NCBI GenBank assembly: GCA_049609225.1
Contig: JBMYYH010000001.1
Span: 1 to 64,000, forward strand
Source of the DNA: GCA-2746235 sp049609225
Lineage (GTDB): Bacteria > Planctomycetota > UBA1135
Direction of reading: 5' to 3'
Length of the DNA stretch: 64,000 bases
The notes under the pieces: generated by a model
What the model was told of the DNA's origin: nothing
Seen by the model: only the letters and a program-made list of their open reading frames with translations
Databases searched by the model: none
Shown here: positions 52,205 through 61,700 of the stretch, piece by piece
Position numbering within the stretch: position 1 is the stretch's first letter
Layout: each line of letters starts with the position of its first letter
Made by a program: the position numbers and the translations under genes

Positions 52205-54997
52205 ATGGACCAGAGCGCACGATCAACCGACCTGAACGACCTGCTGCAACATGCGGGTTGGATTCAAGGCCTTGCCTACGCCACATTGCGCGACCATGCA
52301 CTGGCGGAGGACGTCTCCCAGGAAGTCCTCCTGAAGGCGTTGCAGGGTCCAAAGCGTGGCGGCCGAGTCCTGCGGGCATGGTTGGCAGCAGTGACTCGCA
52401 ACGAAGCCCGAAACACTTTGCGTGCTGCAAAGCGCAAAAGGGAACGTGAACAGAGGGTGGCTCAGCAGGAGGGCGTGCATGCGGACCCGGCCTCCAGTGC
52501 AGAAATCTTGCAGGCTCATCAGGCTTTGACCAGAGCCATCGAAGGCCTCGCGACACCCCATCGCGAGATTCTCTTGATGCGCTTCTACCGGGAGATGTCT
52601 TTCCGCGCGATTGCAGACGATCTGGGTGCAACCGAGGGGACGGTACGGACACGCCTCCACCGAGCATTGGCAGCTCTGCGACAAGCACTCCAACGGGAAG
52701 GCGGAGATTGGCGCGTCTCCTGCATTGCGCTCGTTCCGTGGTGGAAGTCTTCTCCATGGACTCCATCTCTTGCAACCCACGCGAGTCGATTGGGCTGGAT
52801 GGCAGGAGCCTCGATCCTCGCTGTCGCATGCTTCGTTTGGATCATGCAACCGCCGTCCTCGCCGAGGGAAGACCCAATAGACCCCTTCGTAGTCGCCCTC
52901 GCAACCCTCGAGATGGAAGAAGCTCAAGTCGCGGCGATGCCACACCGTTCTGCTCTCGAGGAGGCGGATGATAGTGCTTTAGGGAACTCCAGCATGGCAG
53001 CCAGTGCATCGGGGGTGCGCTCTCGAGCACTCCTACATGGAATCCCTGTGCCGGGAGCATCCGTGTCCGCGTTCCAAGATGGCCAACTTCACCGAATTAC
53101 CACCGATGATGCCGGCTTGTTCCAGGTGCCTTGCGATCCCGATCGTGTCGTGGGCTTGACGATCGTCTCCGAGCACGGTGCTCGCTCTCTGGAGCTCGAG
53201 ATGAGGTACCGATCGAATATCGACTTGGTCGACCTTCACCAAGCACGTGGCATCTTGCGGTTATCCGATGAAGGTGTCGATACACCCTCGGAACAGGTCC
53301 AGGCCGAGGTGCGCATCTACGTGGACTGGTCCGCCATGGCCTACTTGGCTCCGCCACGCGAGGAGTTCCTGGAGTTGGCCTTCGAAACGAGTGCGCCTTG
53401 CCCCGGCGAAGTCGAGATTCCGACTTGGTTGGCGGAGGTCTCCACCATCGTCGAAGTGGAGGCGCCCGGGTACCTGCCCTATCGTCAGTATTTCGAAGGC
53501 GGTCAAGGTGGTGATGGCACCATCTGGGCAGGTCTCTTTCCTGGGGAAGAACGGGAGTTGCGCCTCGAAGACACGGATGGCCACCCCTTGGCTGAGTGCC
53601 CGGTCTACTTGGGCTTTCCTTGCGAGCTGGCTGGAGTGACGGACACAGAGGGCCATCTTCCTTCGATGACTTCCTGGGGACGCGGGGAAGACCCCAATGT
53701 GGCGAACCTTTTCACGGGAATCCTCCTCCGCCTCGAGGATGGCCGCCACTGGTTCAGTGGCAACCTCACGGGCCCGGGTGATTCCGTTTCCATCGACTTT
53801 GATACCGACGTCCTCGTGGTGGACACCAAACCGATTGAGGTGCACCTCCAGGACAAACCTCTCGGGGATGGCCAATCGATTCAAGTGATGAGTATGCATT
53901 CCGCTTTCGGAAGAGGGTTGCTCCGAGCGACCGGCTACACCTCCACTGGCTTGGTCGGATCCTCCGATTTCCTCGGCCCCTTGTGGCAAGACATCGCCCC
54001 TGGAGAAACCGTGGAGTTGACGGGAGGCATCTTCGGCCCGGGCTCTGCAGTGTTTGCACGTTTGCAGCCGTATGGCTGGTCTTTAGGGGAGTTCCCAATT
54101 GAAGAGAATCGCGCGCTAGTCCAAGCCACGCTCGTAGAGCAGGCTTTCTCGCTAGAGGGAGTGATCCCAGAGGATGGAGTCTCCTATTCCATTCACCTAC
54201 GGCAGGATCGTTCCCTCATCGAGGCACAACTGCCCGTGGAGGGAGGCGAGGCCAAGGTCATGATTCCGGCGGGCATCTACACGGTGGAGGTGTGGAGGTC
54301 CGATGCCCAAGGCTCCCACCCTCTGCTCTTGGGTAATCCAAGGCACCCCTCCTTCTCTCGGCATGGACGCCTGGATGGTTCCCGTTGGATTCTGTCGACT
54401 ACCGCATTCGATTGGCTTCCGACTAGAATCCTCGTCGACGGCCAGGCTGCCTTAGGCGGAATAGTTGGTGGACACCGCGTCGACCCGGACGGACGTGTCC
54501 TATTGCCATATACCAACGAAGGGGAGCCCTTCTTTCAAGGCATGAGGCTGGAACTTCCGGCAGCCGTTCACCAGGCGACCGGTGGCACGGTATTCCTGAA
54601 CCATCATGGGCGCCAGGCCTCTCCCTTCGGCACGCATTCAATCGGCATGCAAGGGGAGCACGTCTTGGCTTTCACTCTCAGCCCGGTGGAATTGATGGTG
54701 CCAGCAAGTACTGCCGCCAATCCTCGAAACCTTTCAGTGTTCACACATCCACTTGGCGAAACTGGGACCACCCATGCAATGACTGATGAGCCGATCTTTC
54801 CCCCACCTAAGCCAAACTCCTGGGGGCGATGGGGTTCTTTTGAGGTAAGCAATGATGATCAAGTGTTCCGCCTTCGCCTCCCCCCTGGCCGGTACAAGGT
54901 CCGGTTGGGAGACTGGGGAGAGGTCGCTGCGACCTTCGGGGGAGATGATGGTTTCGAGGTCCTTCCAGGAGTCCTGGAAGTGGTCTATCCTGATTAG
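52205..54997 (+). CDS. ECF sigma factor fused to a membrane helix and large C-terminal region
   Basis: A 930-residue fusion. Residues 1-165 are an ECF sigma factor: region 2 (LRDHALAEDVSQEVLLKAL) and region 4 (LATPHREILLMRFYREMSF with helix-turn-helix IADDLGATEGTVRTRLHR). A membrane helix at about 197-215 (GASILAVACFVWIM) follows. The remaining 700 residues are beta-rich and predicted to be extracytoplasmic, starting with a carboxypeptidase-regulatory-like unit (LHGIPVPGASVSAFQDG). The layout suggests a membrane-tethered sigma factor that carries its own sensor, with no anti-sigma gene nearby. The paralogue 47 bases downstream is also 930 residues long. Confidence 0.85.
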   Translation: MDQSARSTDLNDLLQHAGWIQGLAYATLRDHALAEDVSQEVLLKALQGPKRGGRVLRAWLAAVTRNEARNTLRAAKRKREREQRVAQQEGVHADPASSAEILQAHQALTRAIEGLATPHREILLMRFYREMSFRAIADDLGATEGTVRTRLHRALAALRQALQREGGDWRVSCIALVPWWKSSPWTPSLATHASRLGWMAGASILAVACFVWIMQPPSSPREDPIDPFVVALATLEMEEAQVAAMPHRSALEEADDSALGNSSMAASASGVRSRALLHGIPVPGASVSAFQDGQLHRITTDDAGLFQVPCDPDRVVGLTIVSEHGARSLELEMRYRSNIDLVDLHQARGILRLSDEGVDTPSEQVQAEVRIYVDWSAMAYLAPPREEFLELAFETSAPCPGEVEIPTWLAEVSTIVEVEAPGYLPYRQYFEGGQGGDGTIWAGLFPGEERELRLEDTDGHPLAECPVYLGFPCELAGVTDTEGHLPSMTSWGRGEDPNVANLFTGILLRLEDGRHWFSGNLTGPGDSVSIDFDTDVLVVDTKPIEVHLQDKPLGDGQSIQVMSMHSAFGRGLLRATGYTSTGLVGSSDFLGPLWQDIAPGETVELTGGIFGPGSAVFARLQPYGWSLGEFPIEENRALVQATLVEQAFSLEGVIPEDGVSYSIHLRQDRSLIEAQLPVEGGEAKVMIPAGIYTVEVWRSDAQGSHPLLLGNPRHPSFSRHGRLDGSRWILSTTAFDWLPTRILVDGQAALGGIVGGHRVDPDGRVLLPYTNEGEPFFQGMRLELPAAVHQATGGTVFLNHHGRQASPFGTHSIGMQGEHVLAFTLSPVELMVPASTAANPRNLSVFTHPLGETGTTHAMTDEPIFPPPKPNSWGRWGSFEVSNDDQVFRLRLPPGRYKVRLGDWGEVAATFGGDDGFEVLPGVLEVVYPD

Positions 54998-55007
54998 GAA
55001 CACCCTC

Positions 55008-55033
55008 TGTAACGGATTCGCTGCTGGCGGTGT
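55008..55033 (+). promoter_or_regulatory. Predicted ECF-type promoter of the second sigma-fusion gene
   Basis: TGTAAC (55008-55013), 14 bases, then CGGTGT (55028-55033), 11 bases before the ATG at 55045. It mirrors the site upstream of the first fusion gene. It begins 11 bases after the first gene's stop, so the second gene probably has its own start of transcription. Confidence 0.55.
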
Positions 55034-55044
55034 ATTTCCTCCTG

Positions 55045-57837
55045 ATGGCATCTGAATCCCTTCCCAACGACCCCGAAGAGATCCTCGAGCATTCCGGCTG
55101 GATCCGGCGGCTGGCATTCTCCACCCTTCGCGATCACGAGCTGGCGGAGGACGTCTCCCAAGAGGTCTTGTTGAAGGCCCTTGCCGCCCCACGGCGATCT
55201 GGACGCATCCTGAAAGCATGGCTGGCGACTGTGACCTTTCATCAGGCGAAGAACTCACGACGAGGTGCTGTGAGGCGGTCGATCCGGGAAACCAAGGTAG
55301 CCGCCGAGCGCGCTGACCTGGAACCGCAGACCCCCGACTTACTCGCCATGCACCGCGAGGTCCTCGATGCCGTTGGTGCCCTCGCACCACATTATCGCGA
55401 AGTCATCCGACTACGCTTCTTCGAGGACTGCTCCTTCCGGGAGATTGGAACCAAGCTCGGACTTACCGAAGGGAATGCACGCGTTCGTCTCCATCGAGCA
55501 CTGAAGGAACTGCGTGGGGTCATGGCTGGAGGTGGTAAGGATTGGCGTGCAAGTTGCCTCGCCCTTGCCCATTCCCTTCCCTCTGGCACCGCGACGACCC
55601 TCTCGACCAGCTGGTGGATGGTCGCTGCCGGCATTCTGCTCCTATGGTGTGGGTGGTGGAGTTGGAACTGGATACAGACTCCGGCGATGCCTTCCGGGGA
55701 AACTGCTCAATGGGCCACAGCCACCAAGGAGTCCCAGCAGGAGCCCCCAACGGAGGCTGCCTCTTTAGAGAGCCTGCTCACGCGCGAGGTTCACAAGCCG
55801 ACTCCAACCCAGTCGGAGGATCCCGCGCCCTCGGCAAGAACTGTTCTTATGCAGGGACAAGTCCTTGAAGCCGGCATGCCTGTCTCAAATGCAATAGTAC
55901 GGGTATGGGATAAAGGCAATCTCTCGGAACTTGCGACGGATGAATCGGGCCTCTTCGAAATGAATGTCGACCCTGATTCTCGCCCAGCAGTCTCCGCCTA
56001 TACAACTAAGGCATCGGCAAGCCGGACCTGGAGCAGTAAGGGCAGTCGACCGTACTACCTTCATTTGATCGAGTATCCGGCAGAAGGGCGAGTTTTCATG
56101 GTTCGCGACGAGATGACGGGAGGCCCCGTGAGTGAAGCGCAAGTCGAGGTCTTCGTGGATTGGGGGAATGGCGACCGAGAGACCGTCGGCGAAGATGGGC
56201 ATCGCTTCCAAAAGGTCGGGGAAGGGAGGACGGACTCCACCGGAAACTTCCGCCTTCAAGGCTGGTTTCTTGGGCTACCGCTGGTCTTCAACACGGTGGC
56301 CTCTGGGTATTTCCCGGAACGCTTCGCAAGAGACCTCTTTCTTTGTCCTGGAATCACTAAGCCTATTCAGCTTCTGGATACAGACCAAAACCCCTTGGCG
56401 GATTGCCTCGTATGGACAGGGGAGCATTCCGGAACTCCACAGTCGACGGATGCACTTGGCATGATTCCGAATGTGCAGAGTTGGGGACCCTCGCACATGA
56501 CGTTCAAGGCCAACGGGCTCAGCGCCATGCCATCCAATCTGCTCCTACGCCTTCCCGATGGACGCTTCTGGTACGCCTCTAGCTATGAACATGAACCCAA
56601 CACGGTGAGTGAATGGGAAGATCGCATCTGCGTAGTCGTCGACACGACCCCTCTGTCCATCCAAGCCGTGGACATGTCAATCCCTCCGGATTCTTGGGTA
56701 GAAGTTCGGCAAATTGTCCCAGATGGCTACTACCCGAAAGGGCTAGACACGCGGGAAGGATTGGTCTGGCATCGAGTCGACCAAGGCGAATCGACGACCC
56801 TCCCTTCTGGCATCCTCGGCCATTTCACGGAGGTCCAGGCCAGGATCATGCCGCAGGATTGGTATCTTGGCGAATTCCCGATTGTCGACCACAAAGCCAT
56901 CATCGACCAACAACTTTGCAGCCTGACCGTGACCCTGGAGGCCGATTCACAAACCCTCAAGAAACCTCTTCTACTCTTCGTGAATCAAAGGAGTAAACCA
57001 CTTCGAAGCGTGCCCGTGGTAAATGGTGTAGCCACAATCCAAGTTCCATTCCGGGAGGAGTCGAAACGAAGCTACCCCGACCATTTCTTTAACTACAAAC
57101 TCTCCGTCCAAGACACCTCAACCGGCAAGCTGATCCTTCTTCAATACCCGGAAGGTGACCAAGCTTCTGACAAAATTTCTCTTCAGCCCGGCCAGGAGCA
57201 GATGCAGGTGACCCTGCGCGCCAGCACCTCCAGCTGGTTACCACTCCAAGTACGTGTGAATGGCATTCCTGTAGAAGGAGGCACCTTAAACAGGCAGCCG
57301 ATCGGCCTAGACGGCATGACGCGCATCTTGCAGGGCGCAAACGGAGAAGTCGAGCTCACCCACCTTGGCCTCAGCCTCCCGACTCAGCTGCGGTCTTCCG
57401 ACATGCCTCCCCTGCTCCGCTCCATGAACCTCCAGAATCACAGGGATCATTTCCCCACTATCCAGGAGCAAGGTGGTCTCCATTTCATTGATGTCGAACT
57501 GGCTACCGTAGAACTCTTGATTACCCAGGATGTCGCAGGCAAGCTTCTCGGAGAAAAGACCGGTCGCCTCGGCTCATGGATTCGCCATTGGCCGACCTGG
57601 GAAAACTCCGATCCCTGGGAGTTCATAAAGACACCCTCCACAGAAGGCTGGTTCCCTTTCCGTGTGCCTGCCGGTCGATACCGCTTTAGCGTTGGCGAGA
57701 AGACCTATGGCGACGAAGGAGGGACAGAGTTCGCACCCGGCACGATCACTAGGCTGTATCCCAATGAGGAAACGGAGCCGCCGGATTCCTCCACTCTCCG
57801 AAGCCAAGAGCACTCCTCCCCTGCCTCGCCGAAGTAG
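55045..57837 (+). CDS. ECF sigma factor fused to a membrane helix and large C-terminal region (paralogue)
   Basis: A 930-residue paralogue of the preceding gene. The sigma part is closely similar (STLRDHELAEDVSQEVLLKAL; region 4 APHYREVIRLRFFEDCSF with IGTKLGLTEGNARVRLHR), and the DNA in region 2 is nearly identical over about 30 bases. A tryptophan-rich membrane helix lies at about 183-205. The extracytoplasmic part keeps the same order of beta-rich units but has diverged strongly. A GTG at 55030 is in frame, but the ATG at 55045 gives the same length and N-terminus as the paralogue. The likely role is a self-contained transmembrane sigma factor. Confidence 0.85.
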   Translation: MASESLPNDPEEILEHSGWIRRLAFSTLRDHELAEDVSQEVLLKALAAPRRSGRILKAWLATVTFHQAKNSRRGAVRRSIRETKVAAERADLEPQTPDLLAMHREVLDAVGALAPHYREVIRLRFFEDCSFREIGTKLGLTEGNARVRLHRALKELRGVMAGGGKDWRASCLALAHSLPSGTATTLSTSWWMVAAGILLLWCGWWSWNWIQTPAMPSGETAQWATATKESQQEPPTEAASLESLLTREVHKPTPTQSEDPAPSARTVLMQGQVLEAGMPVSNAIVRVWDKGNLSELATDESGLFEMNVDPDSRPAVSAYTTKASASRTWSSKGSRPYYLHLIEYPAEGRVFMVRDEMTGGPVSEAQVEVFVDWGNGDRETVGEDGHRFQKVGEGRTDSTGNFRLQGWFLGLPLVFNTVASGYFPERFARDLFLCPGITKPIQLLDTDQNPLADCLVWTGEHSGTPQSTDALGMIPNVQSWGPSHMTFKANGLSAMPSNLLLRLPDGRFWYASSYEHEPNTVSEWEDRICVVVDTTPLSIQAVDMSIPPDSWVEVRQIVPDGYYPKGLDTREGLVWHRVDQGESTTLPSGILGHFTEVQARIMPQDWYLGEFPIVDHKAIIDQQLCSLTVTLEADSQTLKKPLLLFVNQRSKPLRSVPVVNGVATIQVPFREESKRSYPDHFFNYKLSVQDTSTGKLILLQYPEGDQASDKISLQPGQEQMQVTLRASTSSWLPLQVRVNGIPVEGGTLNRQPIGLDGMTRILQGANGEVELTHLGLSLPTQLRSSDMPPLLRSMNLQNHRDHFPTIQEQGGLHFIDVELATVELLITQDVAGKLLGEKTGRLGSWIRHWPTWENSDPWEFIKTPSTEGWFPFRVPAGRYRFSVGEKTYGDEGGTEFAPGTITRLYPNEETEPPDSSTLRSQEHSSPASPK

Positions 57838-57853
57838 CCGCAGCCACAGTGAC

Positions 57854-58537
57854 TCAAGAACACTTCTTGATCCAGTATTTATCCAAGAAGATCAAGGTCG
57901 TAAATCCGACGGCGGCGATGCCGAATGCGATCTCCAGGCCATCTTGAACCTTGCCGATCATGATGGCGCGGCCGGTGAGGAAGGCCATGATGAACCAAAG
58001 CGGGCGTCGCCACCAGATCAGGACTCGCAGCCTGGCAACATTGGCCTTTTCGATGATGTCCGGTCGGTTCTTGTGTTGGCCCCAACCGCCGATGCCGGAA
58101 GTCACCGGCATAAGTTCCGAAACCAGGGCAATCAAGCACACCGCGAATCCGACGTCTTTCCATAACGCATAGGCAAAGGCCAACAAGCAGACACCGTGGT
58201 GGATGACGAGGTCCTTACGCGGAATGATGCTGCGACTCATGCGCCCGTAGAGCATCCACACGAAGTCGGAGAGGATGTGTGCGAGCACCACCAACATCCC
58301 GTGCCACATCCAAAGATCGCCCAGGGACTGCTCGGGATAGTGCCGGTAAAGATAGGCCTGATCCCAGTGTTGGATGCCGACGATGGCTGCTGCGATGCCG
58401 ATGCCAGTCAGGATTGCGGCAGCGATGCCGCGCGATAATTTGAAGGCTCGGTGATACTCGTGAACGACGCGCCCGAGGAACCAGGCGTGCACCGCAACGA
58501 AGAATGCGGTGTAGATCGAAAGCAGCAGAAGTAGCAC
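57854..58537 (-). CDS. TLC-domain-like membrane protein
   Basis: A 227-residue protein with about six to seven membrane helices. Motifs fit the TLC (TRAM/LAG1/CLN8) domain: HILSDFVWMLYG, RKDLVIHHGVCLLAFAY and ALVSELMPVTSGIGG, in the order seen in the domain. In eukaryotes TLC proteins include ceramide synthases and lipid sensors; bacterial members are few and mostly uncharacterised. The start is a GTG, the only start codon after an in-frame stop 13 codons or fewer upstream. It converges with the second ECF fusion gene and is divergent from the selenoprotein gene. Confidence 0.65.
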   Translation of the reverse strand: MLLLLLSIYTAFFVAVHAWFLGRVVHEYHRAFKLSRGIAAAILTGIGIAAAIVGIQHWDQAYLYRHYPEQSLGDLWMWHGMLVVLAHILSDFVWMLYGRMSRSIIPRKDLVIHHGVCLLAFAYALWKDVGFAVCLIALVSELMPVTSGIGGWGQHKNRPDIIEKANVARLRVLIWWRRPLWFIMAFLTGRAIMIGKVQDGLEIAFGIAAVGFTTLIFLDKYWIKKCS

Positions 58538-58590
58538 GAAGCTAAGAGGTTACCATCCCCACTCCGACGAATTTTGTATAGGATGGACGC

Positions 58591-61500
58591 ATGTCCCCCC
58601 CATGGAAGGCAACCCTAGCCTTCCTTTGCTTTGCCACATCCCCTACCTCGTGGCTCAGCGCTCAGGAAAGCGAACCCCGTGAAACCCTGCTTCAGAGCGA
58701 CTTGGAAGTCGTTGAAGGAGTGGCGGAGAACTTTGTGCATGTCGACCCTGCCGCTGCAGGTTGGCGCACGGAGGTCCTGCACGATGGTGCCAAGGCTGGA
58801 CTGAAACATCTGTTCGCTTGGATCGCAAAGGATAAGGAGCTACCGCAAGAACTCTTCGCCGATGGGTTCCTAAGCACGGAGTTTCGCCCGGAAGAATTGG
58901 AGACCGTGTTCCAGGATGGCGCCTTGTCTGTACGTCAAGCGCATGCGATCGCGGAACGGACCTACTCCTCCCAAGAGTTGGGGCAAGCTGCCGCCACGCT
59001 GAAGGCACAGTTCGCATCGGGAGAACAACGGGATGCCTTCTTCAAGATCATCACGGTGGAGATGCAGAGTTCGCATGTGGTGCAGACGCAGTTCCTCTAC
59101 CACGCGGCGATTGCAGCAGATCCATTCGTCACGCAGGTGAACCTGGAAGGCGTAGCGACATGGGAGATCGGCGCGGACGACGAAGCCGTTTCGATGGCTT
59201 CGCTTGCGGTGCATCATTACGAAGAACTCGTCACTTCAAGGCCGACCTTTGAAGACATCACCACTTCCGTCTTCGGCAAGACCAAGCGTTGGAAGCCCGA
59301 GATGATGGTGGGCGTGGATCAGCTGATGAACCGCAATGACCGCCTCATCGGCATGAGCTTCGTAGGCAGCCAAGGCATTGCCGTCGGCGATGTCAATGGT
59401 GATGGACTCGACGACCTCTACGTCGCGCAACAGGGTGGCCTGCCGAACCGGCTATATCTGCATCAAGCCGATGGCACCGTCGTCGAAGCTGCGCGCGATG
59501 CCCAGATTGATTTCCTCGACAACACGCGGGGAGTCCTGTTGGTCGACCTCGACAATGATGGTGACCAGGATCTGGTCTCGACCGTGCGCGCCAACCTGGT
59601 GCTGGCCTACAACAACGGCAAAGGCGTCTTCGCCGAACGCAAGATCCTGCGCTACAACGACGTCGCCGACATCTACTCGATCACGGCCGCGGACCCCGAT
59701 GGCGATGGAGACCTGGATCTCTACGCATGTCGCTATGTCACGGGTGGCCTGGTCGGCGGTGTACCGACTCCCTATCACGATGCCGAGAACGGAGCGACCA
59801 ACTTCTACTGGCGCAATGAAGGCAATCGAGAGTGGCGCGAAGTCACGAATCTCGTCGGCTTAGGGCAGAACAACACAAAGTTCAGTCTCGGCGCATGCTG
59901 GGAAGACATCGACAACGATGGCGACGTCGACCTGTACGTCGCGAATGACTTTGGGCGTAACAACCTGTACATCAATGATGGTCATGGGCAGTTCAAGGAT
60001 GAAGCCGTGGCGCGGGGTGCGGATGACATCGGCGCGGCCATGGGTGCGAGCATCGCGGATGTCGATGATGACGGGGACTTGGACATCCTGGTGACCAACA
60101 TGTTCAGTTCGGCAGGGCGTCGGATCGCCACGCAGAGCGACATGTTCATGGATGGTGAAGCGCAGGAACTGCACAAGGACTATGTGCGACACGCCCGCGG
60201 CAACACCCTGTTGTTGAACCATGGAGATGGCAACTTCACCGATGCGACCGAGACTTCGGGAATCGCCATCGGTGGTTGGGCATGGGGTGCGCAATTCGTC
60301 GACATCAACAACGATGGCCTCGAAGACATCTACTCCCCCAACGGCTTCCTCACCAACACCAACTCCGACGATTTGTGAAGTTTCTTCTGGCGGCGCGTGA
60401 CGTCGCAATCTCCAGCTTCCGGATCCGACCCCACCGACGCCTATGCCGATGCATGGGCCAGCATCGCACACCTCGTTGCGGTCGAAGGCATGTCCTGGAG
60501 CGGACGCGAACGCAACCGCATGTTCCTCTCCGTCGGCAACAACAAGTTCGTCGATGCGAGCTCCGTCGCCGACCTCGACTTCCTGGAAGACGCACGCGCG
60601 CTCGCCCAGCTCGATTGGGATGGAGATGGTCGCGTGGATCTGCTGTTGCGCAATCGCAATGCCCCACGCTTGCGCCTCCTGCGAAACCGCGGCCCGGAGC
60701 AAGCCCATTGGATGCAGGTGCAGCTGGTCGGCACTGGCAAATCCAATCGCGACGCCATCGGTGCCCGCGTCACCCTCAAGACCGCAAAGGGTGAAGAGCA
60801 ACGCAACCTACGCGCCGGCGAAGGATTCCTGTCGCAGAACTCCAAGACCCTGTTCTTCGGTTTGGGTGATACCGAGGTCGTCGACAGCGTTGCGGTGCGC
60901 TGGCCCGACGGCACCGTGGAAGAGTTCCCACTCGGCACCATCAACAGCCGCATTCGCTTGACTCAAGGCAAGGCTGAAGTCGAGAGCATCGATGTCGTCC
61001 GCCCGGGTCGCTTGGCCGCGATGCCACAGGAAGCACCGACCTCCCCCGATCTGGGGCGTGTCACGGTCATCACCAAACTGCCGATGGAGGAGTTCCCGAT
61101 CCCTTCCTGGGAGAACCCGGAGCGCAAGGTCAAGGATCTCGCCGGCCGCCCGTTATTGATCAACTTCTGGTCGACGACCTGTGCATCCTGCATTGAGGAG
61201 TTCGAACAGATTCGCCTGAAGCGGAAGAACCTCAACCGCCGGGGGCTGCAAGTGGTCACCCTGCTGACCGATGGCCCCGAGGCTGAAGTGAAAGCGCGCA
61301 CGATCCTGAAGGCCGTGCAGCTCGATCGCATGGGCGGCCGCGCTACGGAAACGCACACCGAGGCGATGCGGTTTCTGATTGAGGAAATCCTGGGCCGCTC
61401 CATCGATATGCCCCTGCCCGTGAGCCTGTTGCTGGATGAACGCGGGCAGTTGGTGCAGATTCATATCGGCGCCCTCAAGATGCAGGGGTTGATCCGCGAC

Positions 61501-61692
61501 CTCGGCATCCTCGACAAGATGGATCCGAAGAACCCCTCCGCCAGCCCCCTAGCTTTCGGCCGACGCCTCGCTTTCGCCGACCGCAGCTTCAATCGCCTCG
61601 CCGGGCGTTTCCAAGTAGCCGGCATGCATCACTTGGCGCTGTACTTCGCCAAGTTCCAGGACCGCTTCCAGCAGCCTAAGGCGCAACACTAG
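58591..61692 (+). CDS. Selenocysteine-containing exported FG-GAP/UnbV protein with thioredoxin domain (CRTAC1-type)
   Basis: A 1033-residue exported protein read through one in-frame TGA (60376-60378, residue 596), taken as selenocysteine. A signal peptide precedes a helical region (to about 240). FG-GAP/VCBS calcium-binding repeats follow, such as GDVNGDGLDDLYVAQ, DLDNDGDQDLV and DIDNDGDVDLYVAND. The TGA lies between TNTNSDDL and SFFWRRVTSQSP, in a stretch that looks continuous for the family. After it come another repeat, an ASPIC/UnbV domain (about 680-770) and a thioredoxin-like domain with CASC (Cys864-Cys867). A hairpin with loop CGUGA follows the TGA. The frame is open on both sides, so a split pseudogene is less likely. 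Confidence 0.82.
60390..60406 (+). promoter_or_regulatory. Candidate bacterial SECIS element of the FG-GAP/UnbV selenoprotein gene
   Basis: GCGGCG (60390-60395) pairs with CGTCGC (60401-60406) over six bases with one G-U pair; the loop is CGUGA. The stem begins 12 bases after the TGA and the loop G is 19 nt downstream of it. The loop matches the first five bases of the peroxiredoxin hairpin loop, although the two stems and genes are unrelated. Confidence 0.75.
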
Positions 61693-61700
61693 TCCTGGGA

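Noticed and set aside
60397..61692. Separate gene starting at the GTG at 60397
   Set aside because: It would begin in the middle of a region continuous with the upstream frame, with no signal peptide or ribosome site for an extracytoplasmic thioredoxin/UnbV domain.
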